Shown here piece after piece: positions 7,674 to 16,774 of a stretch of DNA of 26,814 nucleotides. Every line of letters starts with the position of its first letter. The stretch's first letter is position 1. Position numbers and translations under genes: made by a program. The notes under the pieces were generated by a model. That model searched no databases. It was not told where the DNA came from and saw only the letters and a list, made by a program, of their open reading frames with translations. This DNA comes from JAVWGW01 sp036655915. Its GTDB lineage: Bacteria > Actinomycetota > Coriobacteriia > Coriobacteriales > Eggerthellaceae. The stretch spans positions 1 to 26,814 of the forward strand of contig JAVVPE010000023.1 in assembly GCA_036655915.1 (NCBI GenBank). The letters are read 5' to 3'.

Positions 7674-8842
7674 CTCGACATCGTTTTGAGCCGCTGCTTG
7701 TAGGCCTTGATTGCCGCCTTTATATCGACCATGGTGTCGCAACCAAACTTTTCCAAATAGGCCTGCGCCAGCACAAACGCCACTTCGGCTTCGGCCACAA
7801 CGGCACACGCGGGCACGGCACACACGTCGCCGCGTTCCGTGCTGGCACAAGCTGTTTCCAGCGTGTCGATATTCACCGTGCCCAAAGGCGAACCCAGCGT
7901 GGGAATAGGCTTCATGGCGGCCGTCATAATCAGAGGCATACCTGTGGTCATGCCGCCTTCCAACCCGCCAGCATTGTTGCTTGCGCGTGAAAATCCGTGG
8001 CGTTTGGTGTGGGTTATGGGGTCGTGCACCTTTGAACCAAACTGCGCGGCGGAAGAAAACCCCAGACCAAATTCAACACCTTTGATAGCGGGGATGGAAA
8101 AAAGAGCCGCGCCCAAACGCGCCGTTAAACGGTCTGTGGCTTGGGCATAACCGCCCACACCCGGCACAAGCCCAGTAGCCACCACGCGAAACGTTCCCCC
8201 CAGACTTTCGCCCTGCAAGCGCGCCACATCGATGATGCGCTTCATGGCATCCGTTGTTGCGGGGTCGGGGCAGCGCATTTCGCTCGTTTCGATGGTAAGC
8301 GGCTTGTAATCGGCGGCAGCTATCAGAGGTTCTTCCTCTTGCAGTTCCACCGTGCCCACACGCGTTACGTAGGAAAATATCTCGACACCCAAATCAGCCA
8401 AAAATTCGCGGGCGATGCCGGCAGCCGCCACGCGGGCAGCCGTTTCGCGTGCGCTGGCGCGTTCTAACACGTTGCGGCAATCATCGGTCCCCGTTTTAAG
8501 TGCTCCCACCAAATCGGCGTGACCGGGCCGCGGCGTCACTTCGCGCAACAGCGCCTCGGGCGCGGGGGCAAAAGGTGCCATACGCGCGCCCCAATTAACG
8601 TGATCTTTGTTGCTTATTTGCAGCGCGACCGGCGTACCGAGCGTCAGGCCAAAGCGCAGACCCGAAAGCACCTGCACGCAATCGCTTTCTATATCCTGGC
8701 GCGCACCGCGCCCGTAGCCGTTTTGCCGGCGCGCCAAATCGGTGTTGATCTGCTTTTCGGACACCTTCAACCCGGCAGGAACCCCGCTGACAATAGCGGT
8801 CAATGCCGCCCCGTGGCTTTCCCCTGCCGTTACATAGTGCAT
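7670..8842 (-). CDS. aroC: Chorismate synthase
   Basis: Last common step of aromatic biosynthesis: converts EPSP to chorismate using reduced FMN. The protein begins MHYVTAGESHGAALTAIVSG, the classic AroC N-terminus, so I placed the start at 8842, where AGGAG lies 7 nt upstream, instead of the longer frame that opens at 8908. That gives 390 residues, as expected for the family. Other motifs: RRQNGYGRGARQ, RPGHADLVGALK, ARETAARVAAAGIARE, and near the C-terminus SNNAGGLEGGMTTGMPL. It is followed by aroK with an ATGA overlap and preceded by aroE 43 bp upstream. FMN-binding and substrate-binding residues look conserved. Confidence 0.97.
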   Translation of the reverse strand: MHYVTAGESHGAALTAIVSGVPAGLKVSEKQINTDLARRQNGYGRGARQDIESDCVQVLSGLRFGLTLGTPVALQISNKDHVNWGARMAPFAPAPEALLREVTPRPGHADLVGALKTGTDDCRNVLERASARETAARVAAAGIAREFLADLGVEIFSYVTRVGTVELQEEEPLIAAADYKPLTIETSEMRCPDPATTDAMKRIIDVARLQGESLGGTFRVVATGLVPGVGGYAQATDRLTARLGAALFSIPAIKGVEFGLGFSSAAQFGSKVHDPITHTKRHGFSRASNNAGGLEGGMTTGMPLIMTAAMKPIPTLGSPLGTVNIDTLETACASTERGDVCAVPACAVVAEAEVAFVLAQAYLEKFGCDTMVDIKAAIKAYKQRLKTMSR

Positions 8843-8885
8843 ATGTTCTCCTTTGTGCCCGCGCGCGTGGTTTATCCCCAAAATT

Positions 8886-9806
8886 CTAGCACGAGAACCC
8901 TGCGGCATCAGCCATAATGCGAAACATCTCTTCGGTATCCAGGCAAACGTTCACATCGTTGATTTCAAAAAGCGTCGTGGCCGTGGCCACCGCCTGCGCC
9001 ACCAGCATGCCTTCGCCACAAAAGGCCTGGCAGCCTGCCGCGCGCGCCGCGGCGAGAAGTTTCGTTTCGCCGTGGCCATACACCACATCAAACACCACCT
9101 GGCCGGTGTGTAGCAACGCCGTATCGAAGGGTGCCGCATCATCGGGATGCATGCCGCAGGGCGTGGCATCCACAATCAAATCGGCAGCGACAAGAGCCTG
9201 CGTCGATGTGGTATAGCTGCCAGAGGAAAAGTTGACATCCTCATACGTTGCACTCAGGCTGCGCTGGCCGCCCTGTGCCCCGGAAACATCCATCGCCGTA
9301 TGCGCCAGCTGTCCCAAATCCTCAAGGTAGGCAGCCAATACCTGTTGCGCGCGCTGCACATCGCGCCCCACCAACACCACGCGCGCCGCCCCGCCACGCG
9401 CGACCGCATGCAACACAGAAAGCGAGGTGGGACCGGTGCCACACACCACCACATCTTTGCCGGCAAGCGCGCATCCGCTGTTCTCAAGGTAGCTGGCAAA
9501 ACCTTGCCCATCCACGTTGAAGGCCAGCAGGTGCTTACCTTTGCGCGCAAGCACATTGGCACCGCGCGCCAGCTTCGCCGTGGATGCCTGCACGCTTGCC
9601 ATCTGGCAGGCAAGCGGTTTGTAGGGCATCGTCACGTTGAGGCCGATAAACTCGCGCGCCTCCAAAAAGGCCCGCGCTTCTTGTTCGGTGGCGCAATCCT
9701 TGATGGCATAGTGCCAATCAAGCCCCATCTGGCGATAGAGCGCGTTGTGCATGACGGGCGAAGAGGAATGGCTTATCGACTTACCGAGGAGGTAGAGTTT
9801 TCGCAT
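8886..9806 (-). CDS. aroE: Shikimate dehydrogenase
   Basis: Reduces 3-dehydroshikimate to shikimate with NADPH. The 306 residues include the substrate-binding SISHSSSPVMHN, the catalytic Lys in NVTMPYK, GANVLAR, the Asp of NVDGQGF, TPCGMHPDD, DVVYGHGETKLL and GEGMLVAQA near the end. The nucleotide-binding turn reads CGTGPTSLSV instead of the common GAGGAARAV, and GANV/NVDG replace the usual GxNT/NTDG, so this is a divergent member; cofactor preference is uncertain. The start ATG has AGAAGGG 5 nt upstream and overlaps the yqeG end by 34 bp. The YdiB/quinate-dehydrogenase branch is an alternative, but the aro cluster favours AroE. Confidence 0.93.
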   Translation of the reverse strand: MRKLYLLGKSISHSSSPVMHNALYRQMGLDWHYAIKDCATEQEARAFLEAREFIGLNVTMPYKPLACQMASVQASTAKLARGANVLARKGKHLLAFNVDGQGFASYLENSGCALAGKDVVVCGTGPTSLSVLHAVARGGAARVVLVGRDVQRAQQVLAAYLEDLGQLAHTAMDVSGAQGGQRSLSATYEDVNFSSGSYTTSTQALVAADLIVDATPCGMHPDDAAPFDTALLHTGQVVFDVVYGHGETKLLAAARAAGCQAFCGEGMLVAQAVATATTLFEINDVNVCLDTEEMFRIMADAAGFSC

Positions 9807-10309
9807 GTATACCCTTCTTCCGGCTGCATATCGCCCAAAAAGACCTGTTCAAGGCGACGCAGCATCAGCGTATGTTTCAAATCTTGTTCCACCAAGGGGC
9901 GCACCATATAGGCGCACATGCCCAAAAAATGAGCGCCCAGCACATCGGTTATCAACTGGTCGCCGATAACAAGCGTGGTGGCGCGCTTCGCCCCTATTTT
10001 GTGGCGCGCTATCAAAAAGGCATGAGGAAGCGGTTTTATGGCCTTGGCCACAATGGGCAAATCCAAGCGCCCGGCCAGCTGGTAGACGCCCGCATGAAAG
10101 TTGTTCGATACCAGGCAAAACGAAATACCCGCATCGCGTGCGCGCCCCAACCACACACCCACATCGCGCGGCACTTCGTGGGTATCGCGCGTGAAAATGG
10201 TGTTGTCTATATCAAGCAACACGCTGGTGAAGCCCTGGCCTAAGATATCGCGCTGAATATCGATACGCGAAATGCGCGAAAAGAGACGGTCGGGTTCAGT
10301 AAAGGCCAT
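9773..10309 (-). CDS. YqeG-family HAD hydrolase (subfamily IIIA)
   Basis: Small HAD-superfamily phosphatase of 178 residues; the cellular substrate of the family is not established, though relatives act on phosphoglycolate-like or phosphatidylglycerol-phosphate substrates. Motif I is LLDIDNTIF (nucleophile Asp and acid/base Asp), motif II FCLVSNNF, the motif III Lys lies in KAIKPLP, and motif IV is VIGDQLITDVLGA. No cap domain, which fits subclass IIIA. In Firmicutes yqeG sits beside aroE (yqeH-aroE neighbourhood), and here it overlaps aroE by 34 bp, so the pairing is conserved context. No strong Shine-Dalgarno is visible before the ATG; it lies 30 bp after mltG and is probably co-transcribed. 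Confidence 0.9.
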   Translation of the reverse strand: MAFTEPDRLFSRISRIDIQRDILGQGFTSVLLDIDNTIFTRDTHEVPRDVGVWLGRARDAGISFCLVSNNFHAGVYQLAGRLDLPIVAKAIKPLPHAFLIARHKIGAKRATTLVIGDQLITDVLGAHFLGMCAYMVRPLVEQDLKHTLMLRRLEQVFLGDMQPEEGYTCENSTSSVSR

Positions 10310-10339
10310 GATATGTCACATCCGCACATCGCCTGCGCC

Positions 10340-11485
10340 CTACGACGCAGCGATGGCTCCTTTATGATCTTCGTAGTTTTCACTGAACGAATAGACCATC
10401 TTGCCGTTTTGCTCGGCGAAATAGAAGTAGTAGTACTTGGTTTTTTCGGGGGCACACACCGCCTGCAAGCACGCAAGGCCCGGCGAACAGATGGGACCTG
10501 CGGGCAAGCCGTGATTCAAATAGGTGTTGTAGGGCCCTTCAATCTTCAAATCTTCGGGCTTCGGATCGGCACCAATCACATAGGCCGTGGTCGCATCGGA
10601 TTGCAGGGGCATGTTGATGGCAAGGCGGTTGTAGAATACGGAAGCCACGGTGGCGCGATTATCGGGTGCGGCCTCTTTTTCCACCACCGATGCCATTTTT
10701 AGCACGTCATAGGCGGAAAGCCCCTGGGATTGCGCATGGGTATAATCCAGGCTGGCTGTTTCGATTTCGTACTGGTCGAGCATTTGGCGCACCACCGTAT
10801 CGGCCGTGGCACCGGCCACAATTTTGTAGGTTTTAGGGAACAAAAAACCTTCCAGCGAATTATCGTAGGCATCCGCCACGAAAGGATAATCCGCCACATA
10901 GGCCGCCGCGTTGTGTGCCGCCGTCGTAAAATCTTGCGCCGAAATGGTACCGGGATACGCTTCTGCCACTTTGGCGGCCGTTTTTGCCAAGGTGTAGCCT
11001 TCGGGAATAACCAGCCCTGCCTGCGCCATCGGACCGGCCTTCAAGGTGCCAATAACTTCCTCAAGCGTCATGCCGCCGGTAAAGGAATAGGCACCCGACA
11101 TCAGCGATGATTCTAGGCCGCTGCTGGCAACCTGTTTCGTGAAGTCGTCCACCGAAGCGATAACCCCGGCTTCTTTGAGCGCTTCGCCCACCTGTTTTGC
11201 ACCCGATCCTTCAGCAACGTTTACCTGCACCTGTTTTCCTTGTTCCAGCATACCGGTAGCACCCGAATCGGCCGAACAGCCTTTAAGCATCGTCATGGCG
11301 CCAAAGCCTAAAGCCACTAGCACCACCAGCGCCAAGATGACGGAAACAATAATGGGAGCAGGGCTTTTGCGCGGACGGATATGGGTGGTGTCGTATGTTT
11401 TGAACTGGCGTTCGCCGCGCGCATGGGCAGAACGGGCGGCGTGATTGGGATGTTCTGAATACGTGACACGTTTGTGGGCGGGCAT
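10340..11485 (-). CDS. mltG: Endolytic murein transglycosylase
   Basis: Cleaves nascent peptidoglycan glycan strands at the membrane and helps set strand length. Start chosen at the ATG at 11485 (MPAHKRVTYSEH), which has GAAAGG 7 nt upstream and lies 16 bp after ruvX; a longer frame to 11527 would overlap ruvX. The result is 381 residues: cytoplasmic tail of about 40 residues rich in His/Arg, one membrane helix at about 43-66 (PIIVSVILALVVLVALGFGA), a LysM-like region, then the YceG domain with the catalytic Glu at about 269 in SVVEKEA, PLQSDATTAYVIG and PYNTYLNHGLPAGPI. Type II membrane topology is predicted. Confidence 0.95.
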   Translation of the reverse strand: MPAHKRVTYSEHPNHAARSAHARGERQFKTYDTTHIRPRKSPAPIIVSVILALVVLVALGFGAMTMLKGCSADSGATGMLEQGKQVQVNVAEGSGAKQVGEALKEAGVIASVDDFTKQVASSGLESSLMSGAYSFTGGMTLEEVIGTLKAGPMAQAGLVIPEGYTLAKTAAKVAEAYPGTISAQDFTTAAHNAAAYVADYPFVADAYDNSLEGFLFPKTYKIVAGATADTVVRQMLDQYEIETASLDYTHAQSQGLSAYDVLKMASVVEKEAAPDNRATVASVFYNRLAINMPLQSDATTAYVIGADPKPEDLKIEGPYNTYLNHGLPAGPICSPGLACLQAVCAPEKTKYYYFYFAEQNGKMVYSFSENYEDHKGAIAAS

Positions 11486-11501
11486 AGGGCGCCTTTCTTT
11501 T

Positions 11502-11921
11502 TTATGCGGGCAAAGCGCGGGCATCAAGCCATGCCTGCAAGAACAAACTTGCCGCTATCATATCTATTTTGCCCCGCATTTCGCGTTCAGAAAAACCCTT
11601 TTCACGCAAACTCCGTTTGGCTTCCTGCGAGCTTAAACGTTCATCGGTGAACTCCAAGGGCAGATCGCAGGCCGCGGCAATGCGCGCTGCTTTTTCCTTC
11701 ACACGCGCCGCCTGGGGGCCCTGCGCGGCTGCCATGGTATAGGGCAGGCCAGCCAACAGCAGGTCAGGCTCCCAATCTTGCAGCACGCGCCGAAACGACG
11801 CGGCGTGACCCATCACGTCGGCCGCCGGCAACACACACAGAGGAGTCGCCACTTTTTCGCGCGGGTCGCTGATGGCACAGCCGATGCGCGCATCCCCTAT
11901 GTCAAGCGCCAGTATGCGCAA
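11502..11921 (-). CDS. ruvX: YqgF/RuvX family nuclease (pre-16S rRNA processing; putative Holliday junction resolvase)
   Basis: RNase H-fold protein of 139 residues. In E. coli the homologue takes part in 16S rRNA 5'-end maturation; a Holliday-junction role was proposed from the fold. Motifs: ALDIGDARIGCAISD (Asp7), LLLAGLPYTM, FTDERLSSQEA (catalytic Glu) and KIDMIAASLFLQAWLD (final Asp). The order alaS-ruvX-mltG is a conserved bacterial neighbourhood. It starts 2 bp after the alaS stop and ends 16 bp before mltG, so it is almost certainly in the same transcript. Confidence 0.95.
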   Translation of the reverse strand: MRILALDIGDARIGCAISDPREKVATPLCVLPAADVMGHAASFRRVLQDWEPDLLLAGLPYTMAAAQGPQAARVKEKAARIAAACDLPLEFTDERLSSQEAKRSLREKGFSEREMRGKIDMIAASLFLQAWLDARALPA

Positions 11922-11923
11922 AA

Positions 11924-14554
11924 CTAGGCACCCAACAGCGTGCGCGCCGCCGCCAAAGCGGCTTCGATACCGGCGACGTTTTTGCCGCCCGCTTGCGCCA
12001 TGGAAGCCTTGCCACCGCCACCGCCCGCAATATGGGGCGAAATAGCCTTGATAACGGCACCCGCATCAAAGCCCGCAGCAACGGCTTCATCGGTGCCTGC
12101 CGCCAAAAGCAAGGGGGCACCATCGTTGTCGGATGCCAGCACACACGCGCCCGGTTGGGGCATGTGCGCGCGCATGATATCCCAGGAGTGGCGCAAGCCG
12201 CCCACATCAACGCCGGGAATTGTGGTCACTACCAACGGATAGCCCACATCCATCATGTTATCGAGATGCGAATGCAGTTCGCCTTCAATCAAGCGGCGTT
12301 TGTTGGCCTTGCGCTTTTCGTTGAGATCTTTTAATTGTGCCGCGTTGGCCGCCGTGCGTTCACTGACGTCGAACAAGGGCACGCGCAGCTCTTCGGCAGT
12401 TTCCTTGAGTTCGGCTTCGATCCTGTTCATGTAAGCCAAGGCATCAAAGCTGGTCACCGCTTCAATACGGCGCAAGTTGGCACCCACCGATGCCTCGCTT
12501 TCAATTTTCACAAACCCGATTTCGCCGGTGGCTGTTACGTGAGTGCCACCGCAGAGTTCTTGTGAAAGGCCTTCGATATCAAGCACGCGCACAAATTCGC
12601 CGTACTTTTCGCCGAACAGGGCAATAACGCCCGCTTCGCGCGCACAGCTGAGCGTTGTTTCATAGGCACGCACCACGTGGTTTTCCATGATGGCCTGATT
12701 TGCCAAGCGCTCCACTTCAGAAATTTGATCGTGCGTCATGCCCTCAAAATGGGTGAAATCGAAACGCAGGCGATTGGGTGCCACAAAGCTGCCTGCCTGC
12801 TTCACATGGTCGCCGAGCACATGGCGCAGCGCCCAATGCAAGATGTGCGTTGCCGTGTGATTGCGGCAGATGCGTGCGCGACGGGGTGCATCGATGGCCA
12901 GATGCAGCGTATCGCCCACGCCCACGCAGCCTTCTTCCACCACAACATCATGCACGTAGAGGCCTTTTTCCGGTTCGTGCGTATCGGTGACGCGCAGGCT
13001 TGTACCCGGCGCATACATCAGGCCGCTATCGCCCACCTGGCCACCTTTTTCGGCGTAAAACGGCGTTTTGTCGCACACGATGCGCCCGGTTTCGCCCGCC
13101 TGCAAGCTCTGGGTGCGCGCGCCCTCTTTCAGCAGCACGGAAACGCTGGCATCGACTTCGGTTTTAACGTAGCCCACAAAATCGCTTGCGCCCACTTCTT
13201 CCAGGATGCCGCTCATGAGGCCATCATAGGTTGACCAGGCATTATCGGCATCTTTGGCGTGTGCGCGAGCGCGCTGTTTCTGCTGCACCATGCACGCTTC
13301 AAAGCCCGCGGTGTCCACTTCGATGCCCTTGGCCGCACAAATTTCCTGCGTAACATCAATGGGGAAACCGTAGGTGTCGTGTAAGGCGAAGGCATCTTTG
13401 CCCGACAAAACAGCCGTGTCCATCGTGTCCAAAACCTCGGCCAGATAGGCTTGGCCCTGGCGCAGCGTGGCACCGAAGCGCTCTTCTTCAGAAAGCACCA
13501 CGCGTTCAACAAGCTCGCGGTTTTCCACAATTTCAGGGTACACATCGCCCATAAGCGCGATAATTTTGTCGATGTAGCGCGCCAAAAACGGGCCATCCAC
13601 CCCGATAAGGTGCGCCTGCATGACGGCGCGGCGCAACAAGCGACGCAGCACGTAGCCGCGCCCTTCGTTGGAGGGCAGCACGCCATCGGCAATAAGGAAA
13701 GTGACCGAACGGCTGTGATCCGCCATGATGCGCAGCGACAAATCGTCTTGCTTCGACTGGCCGTATACGCGCCCTGAAATCTGTTCGCCCACGGCCAAAA
13801 GGTCGCGCATCAAATCGATTTCGTAGTTGGATTGCACGCCCTGCATGATGGCCGCAATGCGTTCAAGCCCCATGCCCGTATCGATATTTTTCTTGGGCAG
13901 CGGCGCCAGGGTGCCATCTTCTTGCCCATCGTATTGCGTGAACACCAGGTTCCAGTATTCTAAGAAGCGATCGCAATCGCAGCCCGGGGCGCAATCGGGG
14001 CTGCCACAGCCAAATTCTTCACCCTGGTCAAAATAGAGTTCGGAACACGGGCCGCAGGGTCCGGTGGGGCCGGCGCGCCAAAAGTTGTCTTCTTCGCCCA
14101 GGCGAGAAATATGATCTTCGGGAACGCCCAGCTTCTTCCAAATTTCGATGGTTTCATCATCGTCGTTGAACACGGTGAAATGCAGGCGATCTAAAGGGAG
14201 CCCCAGGTTTTTGGTGGAAAACTCAAAGGCCCAGGCGCACATCTCTTCCTTAAAATACGCACCGAAGCTGAAGTTGCCCAGCATTTCAAAGAAGCTGAAG
14301 TGGCGGCCGGTGGTGCCAATGATGTCAATGTCGTTGGTGCGCACACATTTTTGCACCGTCGTTGTGCCCACATAGGGCGCTTCCAGGTGTTTTTGCTGCA
14401 AGAAGTACGGCTTGAACTGCACCATGCCCGCGCTGGTAAGCAGCAGTGAGGGATCGTCAGGAATCAGCGAGGAAGAAGGCATGCGTTTGCAGCCCTTCGA
14501 CTCGAAGAAGCTCAGGTATTTTTCTCGAATTTGCGCGGTGCTCATATATTCCAT
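11924..14554 (-). CDS. alaS: Alanyl-tRNA synthetase
   Basis: Charges tRNA-Ala and edits mischarged Ser/Gly. I placed the start at ATG 14554 (MEYMSTAQIREKYLSFFESK); the frame also opens at a GTG at 14599, and the ATG at 14545 is another option. About 876 residues, the family norm. Order: class II catalytic domain (motif 2-like GRHFSFFEMLGNFSFG, GPTGPCGPCSELYFD), tRNA-recognition helices, editing domain with the zinc site HTATH and CGGTH, and a C-Ala domain ending with the glycine-rich GGGGGKASMAQAGG. ruvX follows 2 bp later. The 98 bp upstream contain no T-box-like structure that I can recognise. Confidence 0.98.
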   Translation of the reverse strand: MEYMSTAQIREKYLSFFESKGCKRMPSSSLIPDDPSLLLTSAGMVQFKPYFLQQKHLEAPYVGTTTVQKCVRTNDIDIIGTTGRHFSFFEMLGNFSFGAYFKEEMCAWAFEFSTKNLGLPLDRLHFTVFNDDDETIEIWKKLGVPEDHISRLGEEDNFWRAGPTGPCGPCSELYFDQGEEFGCGSPDCAPGCDCDRFLEYWNLVFTQYDGQEDGTLAPLPKKNIDTGMGLERIAAIMQGVQSNYEIDLMRDLLAVGEQISGRVYGQSKQDDLSLRIMADHSRSVTFLIADGVLPSNEGRGYVLRRLLRRAVMQAHLIGVDGPFLARYIDKIIALMGDVYPEIVENRELVERVVLSEEERFGATLRQGQAYLAEVLDTMDTAVLSGKDAFALHDTYGFPIDVTQEICAAKGIEVDTAGFEACMVQQKQRARAHAKDADNAWSTYDGLMSGILEEVGASDFVGYVKTEVDASVSVLLKEGARTQSLQAGETGRIVCDKTPFYAEKGGQVGDSGLMYAPGTSLRVTDTHEPEKGLYVHDVVVEEGCVGVGDTLHLAIDAPRRARICRNHTATHILHWALRHVLGDHVKQAGSFVAPNRLRFDFTHFEGMTHDQISEVERLANQAIMENHVVRAYETTLSCAREAGVIALFGEKYGEFVRVLDIEGLSQELCGGTHVTATGEIGFVKIESEASVGANLRRIEAVTSFDALAYMNRIEAELKETAEELRVPLFDVSERTAANAAQLKDLNEKRKANKRRLIEGELHSHLDNMMDVGYPLVVTTIPGVDVGGLRHSWDIMRAHMPQPGACVLASDNDGAPLLLAAGTDEAVAAGFDAGAVIKAISPHIAGGGGGKASMAQAGGKNVAGIEAALAAARTLLGA

Positions 14555-14652
14555 AGTCGTTCTTTCTTGCGTGAGGTTGTCATAGTTTCGTTCAAACACA
14601 GCGCCCCGAAGGGTGCCGATAAAGCTAAGAGTGTGTGCCCTTGTGCCCGGCG

Positions 14653-15936
14653 CTAACGGTTTTTGTGCTGGTTTTCCGCCTTCTTTTCGGCCTGTTTTTT
14701 CTCAATCTTCGCGAAGGGTGCCGTCGTGTGCGGGTGCGGCGATGTGGCATCGGCGATAGGATTGAGGGCACCTTCCTTGGGCGTGCCCTGGAAGAATACA
14801 CCATCTTTGGCCACAAGACGACGCCCTGTGCGTTTCTCGAAATAGTATACAAATATCGCCTTGCTTACCGCAACGGCGGGGATAGATGCCAACATGCCCA
14901 CCAGCGACCCCATAAACCCGCTCATGGCGCCACCGATGGCGGATCCGGCCACCAAGGCGATGATGGTAAGTGCCGGATGCACATCGACCGAATCGGCCAT
15001 GATTTTGGGGGAAATGAAGGTGTAGACAAACTGCTGCACCGCGATGGTTGCCGCAAGGGCAATGATGGCGATCCACGGGTTGATGAACACGCCCACGATG
15101 GCCGCAAGGCCGCCGCCCAACCAGGGGCCCACGATGGGAATAATGTTGAGCAGGCCGCAGATGCCGCCCAAAGCGGCATAGTTGGGCACGCCAAGCACAC
15201 CAAAGCAAATGCTGCAACCGATGCCGATAATCATGCACTGCAAAAGGGTTCCCTTGATGTAACCACCCATCACCCGCGTGAGGGTAAGATGGAGCATTTC
15301 CCTATCTTCGGCGTGCTTGGCGCTAAACAGGCGATTGCACTCACGACCCAAAGCGGGAAGTTCCATCAAAATCCAGAACCCGACAACCAGGGAAAAACCA
15401 ATAACCATCAGGCTATTCATGACCGTCGTGCCAATGGCCACCACGCCCGTTGCGCTATCTTTTGCCAGATTGGATGCCCAGCCGGAAAGCGAGGTTAAAG
15501 CAGAATCAATCCACCCGTGCACCACATTGTTTTGCAGAACAGCAGCATATTGGGTATAAAAATCATTGCCCCAGGTGGTAAATGTTTGCACGTAGGAAGG
15601 AATGCTTTCAAGCAGGCTTACAAACTGAGCGCCCAAACCCACGGCCGGCGAACAGAGCAGGCCTACGATGATTCCCAGGATAACAAAGAGGGCAACATAG
15701 GAAATGGTCGTGCCCACCAGGCGGTTGACGCCCTTTTTTTCCAAGAAGTTTACCGGGCCGCGCAGGCAAAAAACGAGGATGAGGGACCAGGCTAAAATGC
15801 CCACCGGCACCGAAAGGATGTTGAGCAGATACACAAACACCCCGGTTAAAAGGATGGCACCCACAAGCGCCCACACCTGCAAAAAGCGGCGGCGTGCCTT
15901 CAGCGTTTTTGCTTCCTCTTGATCGGAATCGATCAC
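14653..15936 (-). CDS. AI-2E family transporter (TqsA/YdiK-like permease)
   Basis: Polytopic membrane protein of 427 residues of the AI-2E transporter family (PF01594 type); members export small solutes, sometimes autoinducer-2, or act as Na+/H+ antiporters, so the substrate here is unknown. About seven or eight hydrophobic segments are visible, with two near the N-terminus, a long soluble loop around residues 110-180, and the family signature GLLNIIPIVGPWLGGGLAAI followed by ISPKIMADSVDVHPALTIIALVAG. The last 45 residues are charged and cytoplasmic (KKQAEKKAENQHK). GTG start with AGAGGG 8 nt upstream. Sits between alaS and the DUF948 gene in the same direction. Confidence 0.92.
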   Translation of the reverse strand: MIDSDQEEAKTLKARRRFLQVWALVGAILLTGVFVYLLNILSVPVGILAWSLILVFCLRGPVNFLEKKGVNRLVGTTISYVALFVILGIIVGLLCSPAVGLGAQFVSLLESIPSYVQTFTTWGNDFYTQYAAVLQNNVVHGWIDSALTSLSGWASNLAKDSATGVVAIGTTVMNSLMVIGFSLVVGFWILMELPALGRECNRLFSAKHAEDREMLHLTLTRVMGGYIKGTLLQCMIIGIGCSICFGVLGVPNYAALGGICGLLNIIPIVGPWLGGGLAAIVGVFINPWIAIIALAATIAVQQFVYTFISPKIMADSVDVHPALTIIALVAGSAIGGAMSGFMGSLVGMLASIPAVAVSKAIFVYYFEKRTGRRLVAKDGVFFQGTPKEGALNPIADATSPHPHTTAPFAKIEKKQAEKKAENQHKNR

Positions 15937-16000
15937 GAAATTCCCTCTTTCTTGTGCGTCGTGGCATACAGCGCTAACACCTTAGGCCAAGCGCTATCGT

Positions 16001-16735
16001 TTATTCCTTCGGCGTCGCGCCCGCGGCGGCTTCCGTTTCATAGGTGAAATACTTTGCAGGGGCAACCTGCTCGGGTTCGGCCGGCGCTGCAGCTGCTGCG
16101 TCAGGCGTGGCGCTGTGTGCGGCGTGGGCTGCTGCCCACTTTTCGGCCGCTTCCACCGTGCGTTCAGGTTGGGCTACCTCTTTGGGTGCAAAGGCTTCTG
16201 CCACAAACTGTTCAGCAGCATCAAAGCTGGTCGAAGCAAGTTTTGCTGCCGGGTTTTCTGAAAGGGAATCGGCAGATGCTGGCTCTTGCGCCTTTCTTTC
16301 ACCCAGCGCTATGGATTCTTCGGAAGCGCGATGGTTGCGCAAAACGCCGCGTACCTTATCGGTCATCGTGTTGACGATGGCAAGAGGGGCGCTTGTGGCC
16401 GATTCGACCGCGTTGGCTGCCGTAGAAACTTTGTCGGTGATTTCGTTGACATCCTCAAGAATTTGGTCAAGGCGCATGATTTCAAGATTGGCAGCATCGA
16501 CCGTAAGCGAAACGCGTTCAACCAAAGGATCGATTTTTGCCACAGCCGGTTCAAGCGAAGCAGTGATTTTTTCGACACTGGCAAGCGTGGGATCAATTTT
16601 TTTCTGCACGTCTTTTACCACCGCGCGCGTTTTGCGCACCGTTACCACCAGTTCGATGATAAACCACACAAGTACAACGCCCACAACGACGTAGACCACC
16701 GGTAGCGCGATGTTTAAAAACTCTCCAAATTCCAT
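16001..16735 (-). CDS. DUF948 domain membrane-anchored protein
   Basis: 244 residues: an N-terminal membrane helix (about 8-30, IALPVVYVVVGVVLVWFIIEL), a helical, coiled-coil-prone region (about 31-130) typical of DUF948 proteins such as B. subtilis YtxG, then a low-complexity Ala/Glu/Pro tail (about 150-244). Function is not known; relatives are general-stress or envelope-associated proteins. The ATG has a perfect GGAGG 7 nt upstream. The rarA stop lies 39 bp before it and the AI-2E gene follows after 64 bp; the set rarA, DUF948, AI-2E, alaS in one direction suggests one operon, though I see no promoter that proves it. Confidence 0.85.
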   Translation of the reverse strand: MEFGEFLNIALPVVYVVVGVVLVWFIIELVVTVRKTRAVVKDVQKKIDPTLASVEKITASLEPAVAKIDPLVERVSLTVDAANLEIMRLDQILEDVNEITDKVSTAANAVESATSAPLAIVNTMTDKVRGVLRNHRASEESIALGERKAQEPASADSLSENPAAKLASTSFDAAEQFVAEAFAPKEVAQPERTVEAAEKWAAAHAAHSATPDAAAAAPAEPEQVAPAKYFTYETEAAAGATPKE

Positions 16736-16774
16736 GAGCTGACCTCCTTATTTCAAAGCCAATACTGTACCACG

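Noticed and set aside
14555..14652. T-box or other riboswitch upstream of alaS
   Set aside because: Only 98 bp, with no T-box sequence, specifier loop or antiterminator that I can recognise.
14635..15498. 287-codon plus-strand open frame opposite the AI-2E gene
   Set aside because: His/Asp/Gly-rich antisense translation, typical of shadows of GC-rich membrane proteins.
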